The translations under genes and the position numbers were made by a program. DNA of 64,000 nt, taken from Allodiplogaster sudhausi. Lineage: Eukaryota > Nematoda > Chromadorea > Rhabditida > Diplogasteridae. Within the stretch, counting starts at the first letter, position 1. The number at the start of each line of letters is the position of its first letter. The DNA is taken from positions 3,848,501-3,912,500 of the forward strand of contig CALZFC010000027.1 of NCBI GenBank assembly GCA_945643635.1, read 5' to 3'. The notes under the pieces were generated by a model. The model saw only the letters and a list, made by a program, of their open reading frames with translations, searched no databases and was not told where the DNA came from. Below, piece by piece: positions 40,830 to 54,888 of the stretch.

Positions 40830-41346
40830 GGGAGTGAGAGAAAGAAGGGAGAGAGAGAAAAGAGAGAGAGAGAGAGAGAGAGATGGATATGACGATAGAG
40901 ATAGAGCGAGGGAGAAAAGAAAGCGAAAGAGAGAAAGAGAGAGAGAATCAGAGAGCGACAGAGAAGAGAGATAGAGAAAAGAAGAGAGTGAGGAAAAAGT
41001 GGAGATAGACAGATGGAGATGACGATAGCGACAGAGAGAGAGAGAGAGAGAGAAAAAAAAGAAAGAAAGAGAGAGAGAACGAGCGAGAGAGAGTGAGAGA
41101 GAGAGCGAGAAAAGACTAGAGCAATACCTGGAGGCAGTGCTTCTTTGTTGTTCTTGGTCTTCTCGTATGCGGCATCTCCATGAACAGTCTTAATGTGCTT
41201 CCGAAGTGACGAGGGATCCGTGTAGCTCTTCTCGCACGAGTCGATGTTGCACTCGTATGGCTTCTGGCAACAATTCACTCTACTAGAGAGGGATAATGCG
41301 GAAAGAGACTGGACGAGAGAACAGTGGAAGAGGGAAAGAGAGAGAA

Positions 41347-41379
<33 letters not shown>

Positions 41380-42744
41380 AAGAGAGAGAGAAAGGAAAGA
41401 GAGAGAGAAAGAAAGAGGGATAGAGAGAGAAGAAGCACAAGGCAACCAACTGCATCCGAATGCGTGCGATTCTGGTGCTTGGCGCGATCGGAGGCGTTCG
41501 AGAACGCCTTTCCGCACCCTTCGACCGTGCAAGGGTACGGCTTCGCGCCCGTGTGGCTCCTTTCGTGAGTCTTGAGATTCTCCAGCCGGCTGTAGCTCTT
41601 CGTGCAGCCTTCGAACTAAAGAGTACAAACAATGGGCTAATTGTGTAATGAAGAAGAAAAAGAGAGAAGGAAAGAGAGAAAAAGGCAAACAGAATTAATG
41701 GAGTCACCCAGGGGAAGAGATAGGGAGAGCGAGAGAGAGAGTCCCTCTAAGAGCCTTCGGTCATATAGGTGTATTTGTGGTAGGGTAGGGAACAAAATTA
41801 TTTTTTGTTGAGTTTGAAAATTGTTGTTGCTTTTTTTCAAAAATTTTATTTTACATTTTTGGCGAGTCTCCCTCTCTCATGATCAAATTAGGGCTCTCTT
41901 AAGAGAATACACGAGACGTAGAGAGAGAGAGAGAGAGGAGAGAGAAAGCGTGAGGGAGAGAAAAGGAGAGAGAGAGACGAGAGGGAGAGATAAAGAGAGG
42001 AGAGAGAGACTGACCGTGCACGAGTGAGGCTTCTCTCCCGTGTGCCGGCGGACGTGCACGACGAGCATGTACTGGGCGCGGAAGGTCGTCTCGCGAGCAC
42101 AGCCTCGCCAGCGGCATTCGACCGCCTTCTCCGGAGTGATGTGCTCCTTTTTCACGTGCTCCACCAGGGCCTTCAACATTACTCATTCTCTCTCTCTCTT
42201 TTCTCTCGCTTCTTTCTCATATCTCTCTCGGATCTCTCTGTCTATTTTCTCTTTGTGTATGTTCTCTCTTTTCTCGCTACTCTCTCTCTCTCATCTCTCT
42301 CCGCTCTCTGAATCTGATCTGTTCTTTCTTTCTCTCACTGTCTGTTCTCTCTCTCTTTTTTTTTCTCTCGTCTCTCTCTCTCTGTTTGTTCTCTCTCTAT
42401 CTTTCTCTCTTCTCTCGTCTCTCTCGTTCTCTCCATACCTTCTTAGTGCTCAAGAAGACCGTGCAGTTGCTCCACTGGCACTGGACGTCGTCCAGTGCTT
42501 CTACGTCGACATGCTCGCAGTCTTCGGAGAACGGCGAGACAGAGCGGTCGACTGAAGGAGATGGCTGCTTCTGCTTCGTTAGAGCAGCAGAACCGTCGCC
42601 GCATCTCGACATATCCATCATGATACAAAGACAGAGAGAGAGATAGAGAGAGAGAGAGAGAAGAAAGAGAGATTAGAAGAAGAGAGAAAAAAGGAGAAAG
42701 GGAAGAAAAAGAAAGAGAGAGAGAAAAGCGAGAGAGAGAAAAAA

Positions 42745-42777
<33 letters not shown>

Positions 42778-42913
42778 AGAGAAGAAAGAGAGATTAGAAG
42801 AAGAGTGAAAAAAGGAGAAAGGGAAGAAAAAGAGAGAGAGGGAAAAGCGAGAGAGAGAAAAAAAGAGAGAGAGAGAGAGAGAGAAAAGCGAGAGAGAGAA
42901 AAGCGAGAGAAAG

Positions 42914-42959
<46 letters not shown>

Positions 42960-44610
42960 CGAGAGAGAGAAGAGAGAGCGGGAGAGAAAAGAGAGACGAA
43001 AGAGAGAAGAGAGAGGATGAGAGAGAAGAGAGAAAGAAGAGAGAGAGAAGAGAGAAGAAAAGAGAAAAGAGAGTGAGAGAGGAGAGAGAGAGAAGAAAGA
43101 GAGAGAGAGAGGCATACCTGGGTAGTCGCGTGGTTCCTCCACTTGCTCCCTTCAACTCTCCGCTAATGACCTTCTTCTTGCCCGATCCACGTGGTCTTCC
43201 GCGCGGTCGAGTCTTTACTTGCATTCCAGTCGTGTCTTCACTGCATGAGCGGTTGTCTCCTTCATTCTTTGGAAGAGATATTGGCTGAGTGTGACTCTGC
43301 GACTGCTCTGCAGAGGCGGAGCAAGCACCTCTCTCCTGTAAACATTACAAAGACACAGGACTTATTCACATCAAAAAATACACTTAAAAAGAGACGAGAC
43401 ACTAAAAGGAAAATGAAAAAAAGCAACTGACGTTTATAAGAAATGAGGAATCGCCATTGGACGGGAAAGGGTGACCGGGAGCTGATGAAGCGTGCGCAGG
43501 CGAGAGAGCAGTGGAGGGAGGGAGATTATAGGAAGTGGAAGAGACGAAGAGAGGGGGAGGAGGAGGGGGATGTGAGAGAGAGGGAGGGAGAGAGAGAGAA
43601 GGGGCAGATGGATAAGCGACTTGCGTGCTGAACTGCTTGAGGACGGCGGACGACTGGGCGAAGAGCTCCTCACTGTGAGACTCTTGTCCCTGGCAAGACG
43701 AGGGAGGAGGGCGGAAGTGGGAGAAGGAGCATTGCGACTGCTGCAGGCGCAGCGCATGCTGTTGGGCTGCGAAGGCTGCTGCTGCTACTGCTGCCGACGC
43801 CGTACTTCCAATGCTCGCTGCAGACAAAGGAGAGAGAGATAGAGTGAGAGAGAGAGAGAAAGGGCGAGAGAGACGGTGATAGAGAGAAAGTGAGAGATGG
43901 TGAGAGACAGAGAGTACGATAGAGAGAGAGGGACAGGGAATGACAGAGAGACGGAATGATAAAAAGATAGGGAAAGAGAGAGGCAGAGAAATAGAGAGAG
44001 AGAAAGACGGAGAGAGAGAGAGAGAAAGAGAGGTAGAGTGGCAGAGTGTGAGAATGGGTGAGAGAGAGCGACATCGAGTGACAGAGAGAAGGGAAAACGA
44101 AAAACGATAGCAAATAAAGAAGGCAGTAACCTGATGATGCAGACGAGGATCCGCTGGCCGAATGCATGGAGAAGTCACTGCGGCCGCAGATCGAGATTCG
44201 GTCCATCCCTCAATAACATACAACTGAATTGATCAAGTATATACACAGAATTATATATATATATATATATATTTATTTATTTATTCTTTATATTCTTAAT
44301 CGCCTTACCCAGCATGGATTAACTGTGATAAAATATCATAATAGTATATGACAATTGTGAAGTGTTGAAAAAAGTGCATGACGAAGGTACTACATATTGC
44401 AAAAAACAGCTTGCGTTATGAAGAATTTATATTTTGAACATGACTACAATATGCAATTCATATTTATTATTTTTATTGATTATGTATGTATATAATGAAG
44501 AATGCATGCATACCTGGAACAGCAAAGTTCGGCTGAAAGTTGAAGTACGTGGAGGAGGCCATCAATGGAGATGGCAGCATGCTAAATTGCGCGTTAAATT
44601 CCTTACTCAT
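38869..44610 (-). CDS. GLI-family C2H2 zinc-finger transcription factor, right copy (830 aa)
   Basis: Fourteen exons, all in frame, in gene order: 44610-44514, 44208-44131, 43817-43432, 43335-43118, 42604-42439, 42170-42015, 41615-41451, 41263-41128, 40784-40630, 40530-40350, 40265-40102, 39890-39738, 39596-39435, 39144-38869. The first exon ([33 protein letters not shown]) has no left counterpart. Exon 4 holds an AT-hook core ([14 protein letters not shown]). The five GLI fingers are closer to the family consensus than in the left copy: CQWSNC in finger 1, [17 protein letters not shown] in finger 2, [14 protein letters not shown] in finger 3, [17 protein letters not shown] in finger 5. An acidic region ([20 protein letters not shown]) and a Glu/Lys-rich C-terminus follow. 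Probably the ancestral-like copy. Confidence 0.94.
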
Positions 44611-45200
44611 GTGAAAAGAGTCCGGCTCTTAGAATATCGAGAGAGAGCACAACACACACGGGAAACACACATAGCCTTTCAAAGAAGGGATAAAAAATGC
44701 CTTGTTCCCGCCCGGGTGTCGAACCCCCGACCTAGTGATTCTGAGTCTAAATCTTTCACAATATACCACCGTTTCCTTTAAACAACTAGAGTTACGGAGT
44801 ACATTAATATGAATAAAATGATGACGGCAATTTGTTTTCGCATTATTCCCAATGTACCACCCATGGCGAATTGATGTCTCAAGTGTGTACTCTGGTGGCC
44901 GTAACTCTAGTTTGTTCTGTTATACCCCTTCTTATGTGAAAAGAGTCTGGCTCTTATTATTATCTAATTATTTATTATTTTTAATAGAATATCGAAGGAG
45001 CGCACCGCATGCACTGGTAAAATAACAACTAGAGTTACGGTCATCAGAGTAGATTTTACTTAATAATAAGATAAGGATCGGAAAGGGACATTTGAGGAGC
45101 ATTATGAACAAATGATGATTGCAATGTTATTCTGACTCTTCTCAATGGGCCACCCATGGAGCATGGATCTCTCAAGTGCGTGCGCTCACTAATGAGGATG
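44611..45200. repeat. Local direct duplication upstream of the right GLI-family gene
   Basis: 44785-44920 and about 45025-45190 share AACAACTAGAGTTACGG and later CACCCATGG and TCTCAAGTG words in the same order. GTGAAAAGAGTC-GGCTCTTA occurs at about 44.61 and 44.94 kb. Imperfect tandem repeat, no gene seen. Confidence 0.55.
44690..44790 (-). repeat. tRNA-like sequence (SINE or tRNA pseudogene)
   Basis: On the minus strand a B-box (GGGTTCGACACCC, 44714-44726) follows an anticodon-arm-like GATTT-AGACTCA-GAATC hairpin. The 5' half and acceptor stem do not pair well. It lies just upstream of the first exon of the right GLI-family gene. Confidence 0.45.
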
Positions 45201-45479
45201 ATAAGAGGAGGGTAAAGAATGACAACAAGTTTACTTGGGGGGATGGGGTCAGAAAAGATATGACTAACGAAGTGGCGAGTTGCTGCCAGTACGAGAAAGG
45301 ATGATGCAGGCCACTCGGTGGCAAGTAGTACGGTGGGTTCATTATTCCAGATGGCAAAGTCGTCCGGGCTGCAACATTTCTCTCTTTCTCTCTTTCTCTC
45401 TTTCTCTCTTTCTCTCTTTCTCACTCTCTCTCTTCATCTCTCTCTCTGTCTCTCGTTTCACTCAACACACATTTCTTTC

Positions 45480-46556
45480 TCTCCCTCAATCTCGGTGCTC
45501 TCTGCACTCCAGGGTGCAAAATATGCAAAGGCAACCCGACAGTAGCTCTGTCAGTTCTCTGTTGCCCTCGAAGTCTCTCTCATATAAATTAGGGTTGTCT
45601 CCTAACAATCGTCTTTTCAGCAGATTCATCCATGCATCCTTACCATGGTTTCATGCCAATTTCCCTAAGTCACATGTGAGCATCGCACTTACTATTCTCT
45701 AGTGGTCAGTCCCCTTTTTTTAGTCATCTTTAGAGACCCTCTCTGCTACTGCTGTCTCTCTCTTTCACTCTCTCTCTCGCTATCAATTTTTCTGTCTCCC
45801 TCTCTCTTGCTCTCTATCCCTCGTTCGTTCTCTCAACTCTTTCAACAGGGTAAGCAATATAATACAATCAGATTCTTTCTTCGCTCCATTCACAGCCAAA
45901 ATTGCGCCTTTTTTGCATGTCACGAACAGTGGGAGGGCATCCATCAAATGGAAATAAGGTAAGATTGGAAAGGGAGAGTGGGAAGACAAGGGACAGAGAC
46001 TCGTGAAGGAAAGGGAGGAGACGAAGAGGTGACGGAAGATGACAGAAAAGGAAGAGAAGAGGCCAAGTAGAGAGAGGGAGAGAGAAAGTGAGATAGAGGG
46101 AGAGAAACAGAGAGCGCGAGAGAAAGAGAGAAAACGATAAATTTGTATGAGACGAGAGAAGATTCATAAGGTACTTGATCAGATGCTGACATCTCGGTTT
46201 CGAGTGTGCGTCAGAGGGAAGAAGATGGTGCCTTCTGCCAATTGCGACACCACGCGTCCACTCTTTTCGTTGACATGCACTACTTATCATTCTAACAGCA
46301 CGATAGAAACAGAGGAGTGATAGCAGAGAGAGAGAGAGAGGGAGAGAGAGAGAAAGAGACGAGGAGAGAACTGAAGAGAGTACAGAGAAAGAGGAGTGAA
46401 AACTGAGAGGGACGGCTGGAGAGAACTCAAGCGAGTGCAGAAAAAGCAGAGAAAGAAGTGAGATATGTATGTAGTACATACAGCAGCGGAAATGGATGTC
46501 GCGTACAAAAAAGATCTGTAATAACGGCCTTATCAAATGATGTCAGAGAGAGAGAG

Positions 46557-46587
<31 letters not shown>

Positions 46588-47146
46588 AAGATAGGAAGAG
46601 ATACCAGGAGAGAACTGAAGAGAGTGCTGAAACAGATGAGTGATAGCAGCGAAAGAGACAGAACTGAAGAGAGTGCAGAGAAAATGGAGAAAGAAGTGAG
46701 AGATGTTCACACAGCAGCGGAAATGTATGTATGTATGTATGTATGTAACGAGCAGAGGGACAAGGTGGCCGACCTAAGTTTCCCGAGCATGAGAGGTCTG
46801 ACCCCGTGGGCCCACTTGGGCCCCAACGCACGAAATTCTAAGGTAAGCAACTTGGTTGTAAAAAAGTAAACTTTATATTTTCAAAAGTATTAGAGATTTC
46901 TTTTATCCATACTAAATATGATAATGATTACATGAAATCACTTAACTTTAGTGGAAAATTTGATAAAATCATTGTGAAATTTTTTACATAAAAAAAATTA
47001 CATTTTAAGTCTGAGATTCCGAAATCGGGTCAAAACATTTGGGCCCGTTAGAAACTCTTGTCGCGAGTAAAAAAAAAGTTTTTTTATAACGACCGCAGAA
47101 AATGATGCGGAGTTGGAGAGAGGAACAAGGAAAGAGAGAGGGAGAA

Positions 47147-47189
<43 letters not shown>

Positions 47190-47620
47190 CTAATAGAACA
47201 ACAAGACACAAATCGCGCAGGAAAGGAGGAAAGAAGATGCATCTACAGCCAATCTTCAGCATTCGACGGATAAGGTTGTCATTCATGCATATGTTTTCAT
47301 CTCCTCCACTCGTTGGCTGTCACACTTTCACTTTGCCTTACGTTCATTTTAAACGGCTTACTGTAAAGAATTTTTTTCAAAATGGAGTGAGAGACCTCAA
47401 AATGCAAAATTGGATGTTGGAGGGGTGGCAGCCGCAGTGGAAGTTGATGAATGCGGCAGAGTCGCCGTCACAGATGCCGACTGAACTCTCAACACAAGTA
47501 CTCCGGATGCATTTAACACAGATAAACATTAACGCATATAAAGAAATTTTAAGTGGAATCGAGAGGAGATTAAGCAATAGACTACTTGATGGCGGAGAAG
47601 TAAAAGTGATGAAACACAAA
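45480..47620. repeat. Right arm of inverted duplication, segment E' (partner 27230-28980)
   Basis: Complement of 27.23-28.98 kb as described there. Also contains an internal duplication: the stretch around GAGAACTGAAGAGAGT occurs near 46.37 and 46.61 kb. A (GTAT)n run lies at 46.73-46.75 kb. No exon recognised. Confidence 0.7.
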
Positions 47621-48650
47621 CAAGATAAGTAAAGGGTGGTTTTCCGAGAGAGATAGAGATAGAGCGAAATTAAGAGAGCTAAAGAAAGTGAGAGGAAGAG
47701 ACGAACAGGGAAAGAGAGAAAGAGAGGGAGAGAGAGCGAGCAAAAGAGTGAAACACAGAGAGAGAGAGGGAGAGAAAGGGAGAGAGGGACAAGGAGAGAG
47801 ATAGAGAGACAGAGAGAGAGAAAGAGAGAGAGAGAAAGAGAGAGATAGAAGTGACTACAAAGTTTAAGAGTGTGCTGTGCGTTCTATTAACCTTGGCTAA
47901 AGGCGGAGACACCTGAAGGGGAAGGCAACACCGCTTGGGCCTCCCAAAGCCCTACCCCACGCACCCTGGTTTCTGGATCTCAATACCTCCTTCCCCCACC
48001 CAAATCTTCTGGGTCCTCGACAGTGAATTTTATTCATTGGTGGAAAGCGTGGACGCTGGGGGGGGCACCCGGTCAATGGGCACGGAAGAAGCAGTCCGTC
48101 AGATATTAAACGGTTGCAAATGAATATGTGAAGGAGAGAGAACGGTCCAGAGAAAACTAGGTGAGACCAAACGGGAAAGGCAGAGAAAGACGCAGAGAAA
48201 GAGAGAAAGAAAGAGAGAGAGAGAGAGAGAGAGAACGAGCGAGAGAAAGAGAAAGAGATAAATATCAAACAATAAGGAGGTTTCAGCTTTGAGAAGACGA
48301 CGAAAAAATCAAAGCACGGGTAACTAAAAAGGAATTTGGGGAAAGCAGAAAAGTAGATAGCAGAGCGATTTAGAGATAGAGAGAGGGAGAGAAGGAGAGG
48401 GAGAGAGAGTAGGAGAGAGAGGGGAGAGAGGGAGAGGGAGTGAGAGAATGAGAGAGAAAGGAAAGAAAAAGTAGACGAGGCAGAAGAAAGAAGACAAAAA
48501 CGGGGTAAAGTCTATGACAACCGCTCGCATAAAACGTCCGACGCAATGTTGAAACGATAAAATGCTCGACGGATCAGTGAAGGCTCTTTCTAGCAAAGAA
48601 GAAGGAAATGAATGAGAGGGAGAGCGAGAGCGAATGATAGAGAGATAGAT

Positions 48651-48683
<33 letters not shown>

Positions 48684-49179
48684 AAATAAGAGAAAAAGAG
48701 TGAAAACGAGAGAACGAGAGAGAGAGAAAGAGAGAAAGAGGGATAGAGAGAAGGAGAGAGAGACGAGGGAGAGGGAGAGAAAGAGAGATAGGGAGATATA
48801 AAGAGAGGGAGCGAGAGAGAGAGAGAAAGACAGCGAAAGAGAGATAGAGAGATAGAGAGAAGGAGAGAGAGAGAGAAAAAGAGCGAGAGAGGTAGAGACA
48901 GAGAGAGATAGAGATAGAGAAGTGATTGCAGAAAAGTGAAATTTAGACTCGAAGCCAATGGCCTTACTCGAAAAGGAAACACAATGAGAAGGGGAGAACG
49001 ATTATGCGGGGCATTGAGAAGGGCGTCGTTAGCTGCAAATGAGTGTGTGTTGTGGCTACCCGTGTCATGCAACCGCCAACCAGGAGGTATTCAGCCGATT
49101 TGAGAGAAAGACAGACAAAGAGGTGTGAGAGAGAAGGAGAGAGAGAAGGAGTATGAAAGAGAGGCAGATAAAGAGACAT

Positions 49180-49240
<61 letters not shown>

Positions 49241-49339
49241 GAGAAGGAGAAACGGGGTATGAAAGAGAGCCAGATAAAGAGACAGAGAGAGAGACATAGA
49301 GAGAAAGAAGGAGACACTGTATGAAAGAGCCAGATAAGT

Positions 49340-49389
<50 letters not shown>

Positions 49390-49490
49390 GCGCGGTAGAA
49401 TTATGGTGTTGGAGTGCTTGCTGGAAAGAGGAAGAGGGTAATAAAACAAAGAAACAGGGTCGTAGAGGGGTGAAAGAAGAGATAAAAAAT
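47621..49490. repeat. GA-rich part of the right arm with the displaced block 48310-48980
   Basis: Long (GA)n tracts. 48310-48980 matches 14920-17850 (minus the LINE). 47.9-48.1 kb is a GC-rich unique island with a G7 run (AGCCCTACCCCACGCACCCT) that has a long minus-strand frame but no recognised family. 48.99-49.10 kb is unique. No supported gene. Confidence 0.55.
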
Positions 49491-52400
49491 GAGTAGTGTT
49501 ATATTATGTAGACCACTTTGAATACAATTGCACATTGCAACGGAAGAGAAGGCGATAATACATACACTATGTATTTTGAGAAAGAAGTGAAGAATATGTG
49601 CCAGCGTAAGGAAAAGCCAGGGGAAAAGGGACCACACACAAACACTCCCGCTCATGTAGACATGAGAGTTGCACTCGCGTGGACTGAGAATAGGATAGGA
49701 GAGGATGGGAGAGACAGATAAGAACGAGAAAGATGATTTGAAATGGAGAGAGAGGGTGAGAGAGCGAGATAGTCTGGAGAGAGAGTGCAGAGTGGAGAGA
49801 GGAACCGTCTGGGAAGGACGAACATGGCGGGCAGCAGAAAGGGAACGGCGGGGAAAGCGATGAGAGCAACACTCGCTCCTTCCCGCCCTCACACAAAGGG
49901 AAGAGGGAGGATGAGGGAGGAAGAGAAGAAGAGAAGAGAGCGATGAGGGAGAGAGAAGCAGAGAGGAAAGTGGAGAACACTGAGACATTAGGCACGTCAA
50001 GTCGGTTGGCAGAGACGGCCATAAACAGTGAAAGAGAGCACGCAGTCAGCGGAGAGCGCAGTGAGCGAGAAAAGCTATAAAAAAAACGACTGCCCTGTTG
50101 CGTTGGACAACTGGGCAAGGAAAGGGCGGTAAGCTAGAAGGGGGGTGAAGTATGGAGAAAGGGAGAGTGGGATAAGAGGAGAAATGAGCAAGGGCAATGC
50201 AGACGGCCAGATTGAAATGGGAAGAGAGCGAAAGGAAGAGAAGCAGATGAGGGACAGGCAAAAAGGAACGGCAAGACTGGAAGAGTGCAAGGCCACCTCC
50301 ATTAGATAAATATCCTTAAGAATTGCAAGGGAGGTCGACACCCCAGAAATGTAGAAAACGTACTATATTGATAGAGAACGTGCGAAAAGTGAGAGCAAGA
50401 AATAGTGAAATGCTAATTATGTTACATTATTACATTACATTATTGTTACCGTATCATCATTATTTTTGTATTATAGAATAATTACATTTACTTGAATATG
50501 TTGTCACATCTTAAATTGTTGTATGAATAAACAAACAAATTAACGATAAACAATCCATATTGTGCCAACTGGCACTAAATAACTGGAATCATTTGCACTT
50601 GTTCATACAATTTTCAACTTTTTATCTTATATAATGAATAATTTTACATAAATAAAAGTTCCTATCAGAAAGTGAAAGAATATCTATGGTCTTGCACTTA
50701 GCAAAGTCGATCTTTACATTTATCCAATCGTCTCTCTCCTTCTTTCTCTATTTCTTTCTCTCTTTCTCTCTCTCCTCTCACACTCGCCTCTCTCATTCTT
50801 CTCTAACCGTCTCTCCATTCTCAACATCGCACTCTCCCGTTCCCTTCGTTCGTTTCCATTTCATTCTCCTCCCATTTGGTTCACCCTCCACTTCCGTGCA
50901 AAAAACGCATGGCAGGCGAAGAGCAAAGCAGTGAAGGGAGAAGGGAGGACACGCAGCGAGACACATCCAATCCTAAACAGACCACCCTATCGCTATCGCT
51001 TGCATTCGCCATCACTGCTTTCACTGCTATCAAAATACTCTTCCACTAATCGTTGATTACATATTTGAAGAGATCCGCTCGGCTAACGAGAAATGAGTGT
51101 AATCATTTATGATAAAGGTAGCAAAGGAGGATAAACAGATCGTCCGTACTCTTTAAGTATGTATGCATGTACTAAGCCCTTCCAACCACCGCTCTTTATT
51201 TGAATTTCCTGAATTTTTTTCTACAGGAACCTCTCCACATTTACGATTCTCCCGCTACTTAGTCAGGCATCTTCATGTAGGAGCATAGGACTCCTCTGAT
51301 AAAAGACTTTGCAAGAGATAAGCATCTTCAAGAACCCATGATCCAAGGAGTGTCGTCTGCGACCTGGGAGGGAAGAGACCTATGTGACTGCAGAGATATA
51401 AAATTAGTAATGCATGCAAGGGACCACATCATTTCAGGAGGGATTATTGAATAGAAATTTGTAGAGTAATGCTGATAAGAACCCTGCCTTACTATGATTT
51501 CCCAACGAAAAAGAGAAAAAATGGCAATTAAGTGATAAGAATGTAGTGCTAGCAAGGAAAGACGGAGAAGTGAGTTGTCAATGTCTTCCATTTTTTAGCT
51601 TCTATATCACTCTTCTCTCTTTCAAATCGAAACACTTCGCTCCCTGCACAATTCTTATCGCCATCGTTAAACGGAGACTAGGCAGTCTCGCAGTCAAGTT
51701 AGAGAGCAAAGACAGAAGGAGTGAGATACAAAGAAGAGAATAGAGCAAGAAGGGGCTGAGCAAGAGAAACCCAAATGGGAGAGTGAGAGTTGTTCTGAGA
51801 GAAAATGGGACGGCATATGAAAAGGCCGAAAAGAAACGGAATTTAGAGCCATATAGCCGAAGGAGGGTACAATCGTAAATAAAGAAAAATTGAACAAGAT
51901 ACAAATGCATATACATTTCTTTTATATCCAAAGGCAAATATATGCAAAGAAGCACATTTTTTTAATGTCCCAAGACAAATATATGTATGTATGCAAAAGA
52001 GAAAGCACATGAGGATGCTAATAGCTCAGTACAAATTAATGGAAAAAGCATTGCAAAATAGGAAAGTATAGAGTGAACGAATAAATGAAACATTAGCTGG
52101 ACAAGACGCTCTTTAAATGATAAAGAAAAGAGAAAAAGCTTGATGATGTTTCGCAAAATACAAGCTAGTACTAAATATATGCAATCGCATTTAAATAATT
52201 ATACTCATCATTTATTTCTCCACAACATTATTTCAAAAATGGATTGAAATACTAGTATGGTTTAGGAGATAACGAATGTTAATTGGAGTAAGGCAAGACG
52301 AGATGCATATTTCTATATATATGAAATTATACTCATCATTTATTTCTCCACAAAACTATTTCAAAATGGATTGAAATACTCGTATGGTTTAGGAGATAAC

Positions 52401-52573
52401 CGATGTTAATTGGAGTAAGGCAAGACGAGATGCAATTTTGCGTGACAAAACAAGCAAACCTCATTGCATAGTAAAACCATCAGCCTGTCAAGCCACATAC
52501 TAGAATGGCCCGCTTGATGTTTTAGACCTTCCTCGATGTAGGCCTTCTTCGTTCCAACCACCCCACCCCTGTT

Positions 52574-52621
<48 letters not shown>

Positions 52622-53380
52622 AGAGAGTGAGAGGGAGAGAGGAAAGGAGTGACAAGGGAGCGAGGACAAGAGGAAAAGTTCGTATGGGATACGGTGGAGA
52701 AGAAAGGAACAGCAGAATGAACACAAAGAAAGCGATGCCCAAGTGGTGCTTCCCTTCTGATCCCATTCGAATAAATTGAAAGAAGCCTTGGCCCCAATCA
52801 AAAGAACGCAACTTCCAACCAATTCAACACATTCAACGGAGTGGACATCAGGCTCTGCTCAACGAGGCTCGCTTCCACTTCATTCTTCGAATCTCTCCTT
52901 CCAACTCTGTCTCTCTTTCTCTTTCTCTCTCTCTCTCTCTCTCTGTCGCTCTCTCACTCTTTCTGTCTCTCTCTCTCTCTGTCTCTCTCACCCTCTCTTT
53001 TACTCAGTTTCAGTTTTCAAAACTGCCTAGACCCTCTCGCTCTCTCGTACTATCTCGTTCCCCTCTCTCCTTCTCAGATGCCATATATCTCCATTCGAAG
53101 GGCTGCACAAAGACACGTCTACGTTTCTATTTCCACATAAATTGAATGGGGCATGAGGGGAAGAGAGGAGGCCTGCCGGTCGCAGGCTACAGAGTGGGAG
53201 AGACAAAAGAAGAAGAAGAAGAAGAGCGCCCGATCTGAAAGAGATTACCCCTTTTGCATTCTATGCCAAGTTCCAGACTCCTTTCATCTCACAGGAAAAT
53301 CAACAACAGCCACACTCATTGTCTACAATAATATATCTATTATAAACTAAGCACAGCAACTTGGGAAAGATAAACAAGAA
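49490..53380. repeat. Right arm of inverted duplication, segments D' and C'
   Basis: Complement of 24240-21970 (49490-51600) and of 20355-18840 (51640-53380), continuous here because the foldback element at 20382 is absent. A local direct duplication lies at 52.19-52.30 and 52.32-52.43 kb (ATACTCATCATTTATTTCTCC, then GGTTTAGGAGATAAC and GATGTTAATTGGAGTAAGGC). The outer end of the arm is near 53.4 kb. No exon recognised. Confidence 0.75.
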
Positions 53381-54187
53381 ATTTCGTGTAAATATAAACA
53401 TGTCGGTTTTTCCTTTATGCGATATTGCTTGTATCTTCCCATGTTGCTGTTTATAGTAGATATGTATCTGATCTGTGTACATACTATATACTTATGGTTA
53501 GTACATACTACATATGTACACATATGTATACCACCCGTCTCACTCTCATTGTAAGTTGACGTCTCCGCTTCTCTTTCTCTCTTTCTGTCTTTCTCACTCT
53601 TTCCCTTCAATTCCACTCTCATTTACTACAATGCTCACCAGGGCAGAGGTGTGAATGGAATTTGGCGCTAACCCTGCTATACTATGCACATATGTAAGTA
53701 ACATTTCACTTATCCATAAACAAATGTCTCATTGAGAGAGTCTCAATTTACATACATAGATCGGTGCCTTGTTTAATTCGGATGCAGCAATCGCGTGTTT
53801 CTGTCAATGAACGATTCATACAATTGTGAAAAAAAATCACAAATTAGGAATTGACATTGAATAGATAGCGGTGAGCGTTGCGTTTATCAGCATGTTCGAA
53901 ATGGAGAAACTGATTTAATATTAAATGCGAAAATGAGTTAAAAAAAATCATTATATGATGCTTAACTCGCTGGCTAAATTCCTGAAATAAAGAGAATGGC
54001 AGAGCCATTAACTGAGGTGTTTGTTATGTATGTACATACATATGTAGTACATACAGAGAGAAATCTAAACATCATGTTCAGTTACATACGTTGACAATGA
54101 CGAAAAAAATTATTTTGTAATATATACCAAAGTGATAATCACGGTAAAATTGAGCAAAATTAGCAGGACGAATATGCAAATGATCAC
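53381..54187. other. AT-rich spacer outside the right arm
   Basis: AT-rich, with several TATGTACATA-type short palindromes (53.49-53.53 and 54.03-54.05 kb). No gene recognised. Confidence 0.35.
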
Positions 54188-54598
54188 TTATGAAAGTATT
54201 TCTGCATCGCTCACTCCGTTGCAGCCTGTTGCTGGCTGAAGAGAAAAGAGATGATTTATCTCATTTATACATATGCTTTTTTTCTTGTTAGCAAAACAAT
54301 AAAAAAACTTACACGAAGATGTATTTTGTAATATATATACATTATATATATATATATATACATATATCCATTTTATATCTCACGTACACAGGCGGCACGT
54401 ATAGAGGAGCAGTAGCTGGAGCAGCGCGCGGAAGGAAGGCGGAGAACAGATCGAGCGGGAATGGGAAGATGATGGTCGAGTTCTTTTCAGCACTAAAAAA
54501 AAGCCAAGTGTTCAGGAATCGTAAGCAAGAGTCGTAATATTTTATGGAGCTCGTTTTAACATACAAAAAAGTTAATTTACTGTAGATTATTAGAAAAT

Positions 54599-54644
<46 letters not shown>

Positions 54645-54849
54645 TTTGTTTTTGTTGCAAATACTGACCTAATCGTGTTCATTGTCTGCAGAAAGCGGAG
54701 CTGGAGAGCGCCCGGCGAGTCGGCCATGACCTTACATGGGAAAGTGTTCGTTCGTTTCAATACGCATCATATGGCTTGCTTCCAAATAGTAAAATAACTA
54801 TTTAAAAAAAGCTTTAAAAAAATCATTAATGATATAAATAAAACATATA

Positions 54850-54888
<39 letters not shown>

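Noticed and set aside
44690..44790. Functional tRNA gene
   Set aside because: B-box and an anticodon-like arm are present, but no acceptor stem could be paired, so it is listed as tRNA-like only.
47897..48268. Minus-strand frame over a GC-rich island
   Set aside because: Starts in a GA tract and shows no recognisable domain or splice context. Kept only as a unique GC-rich island.
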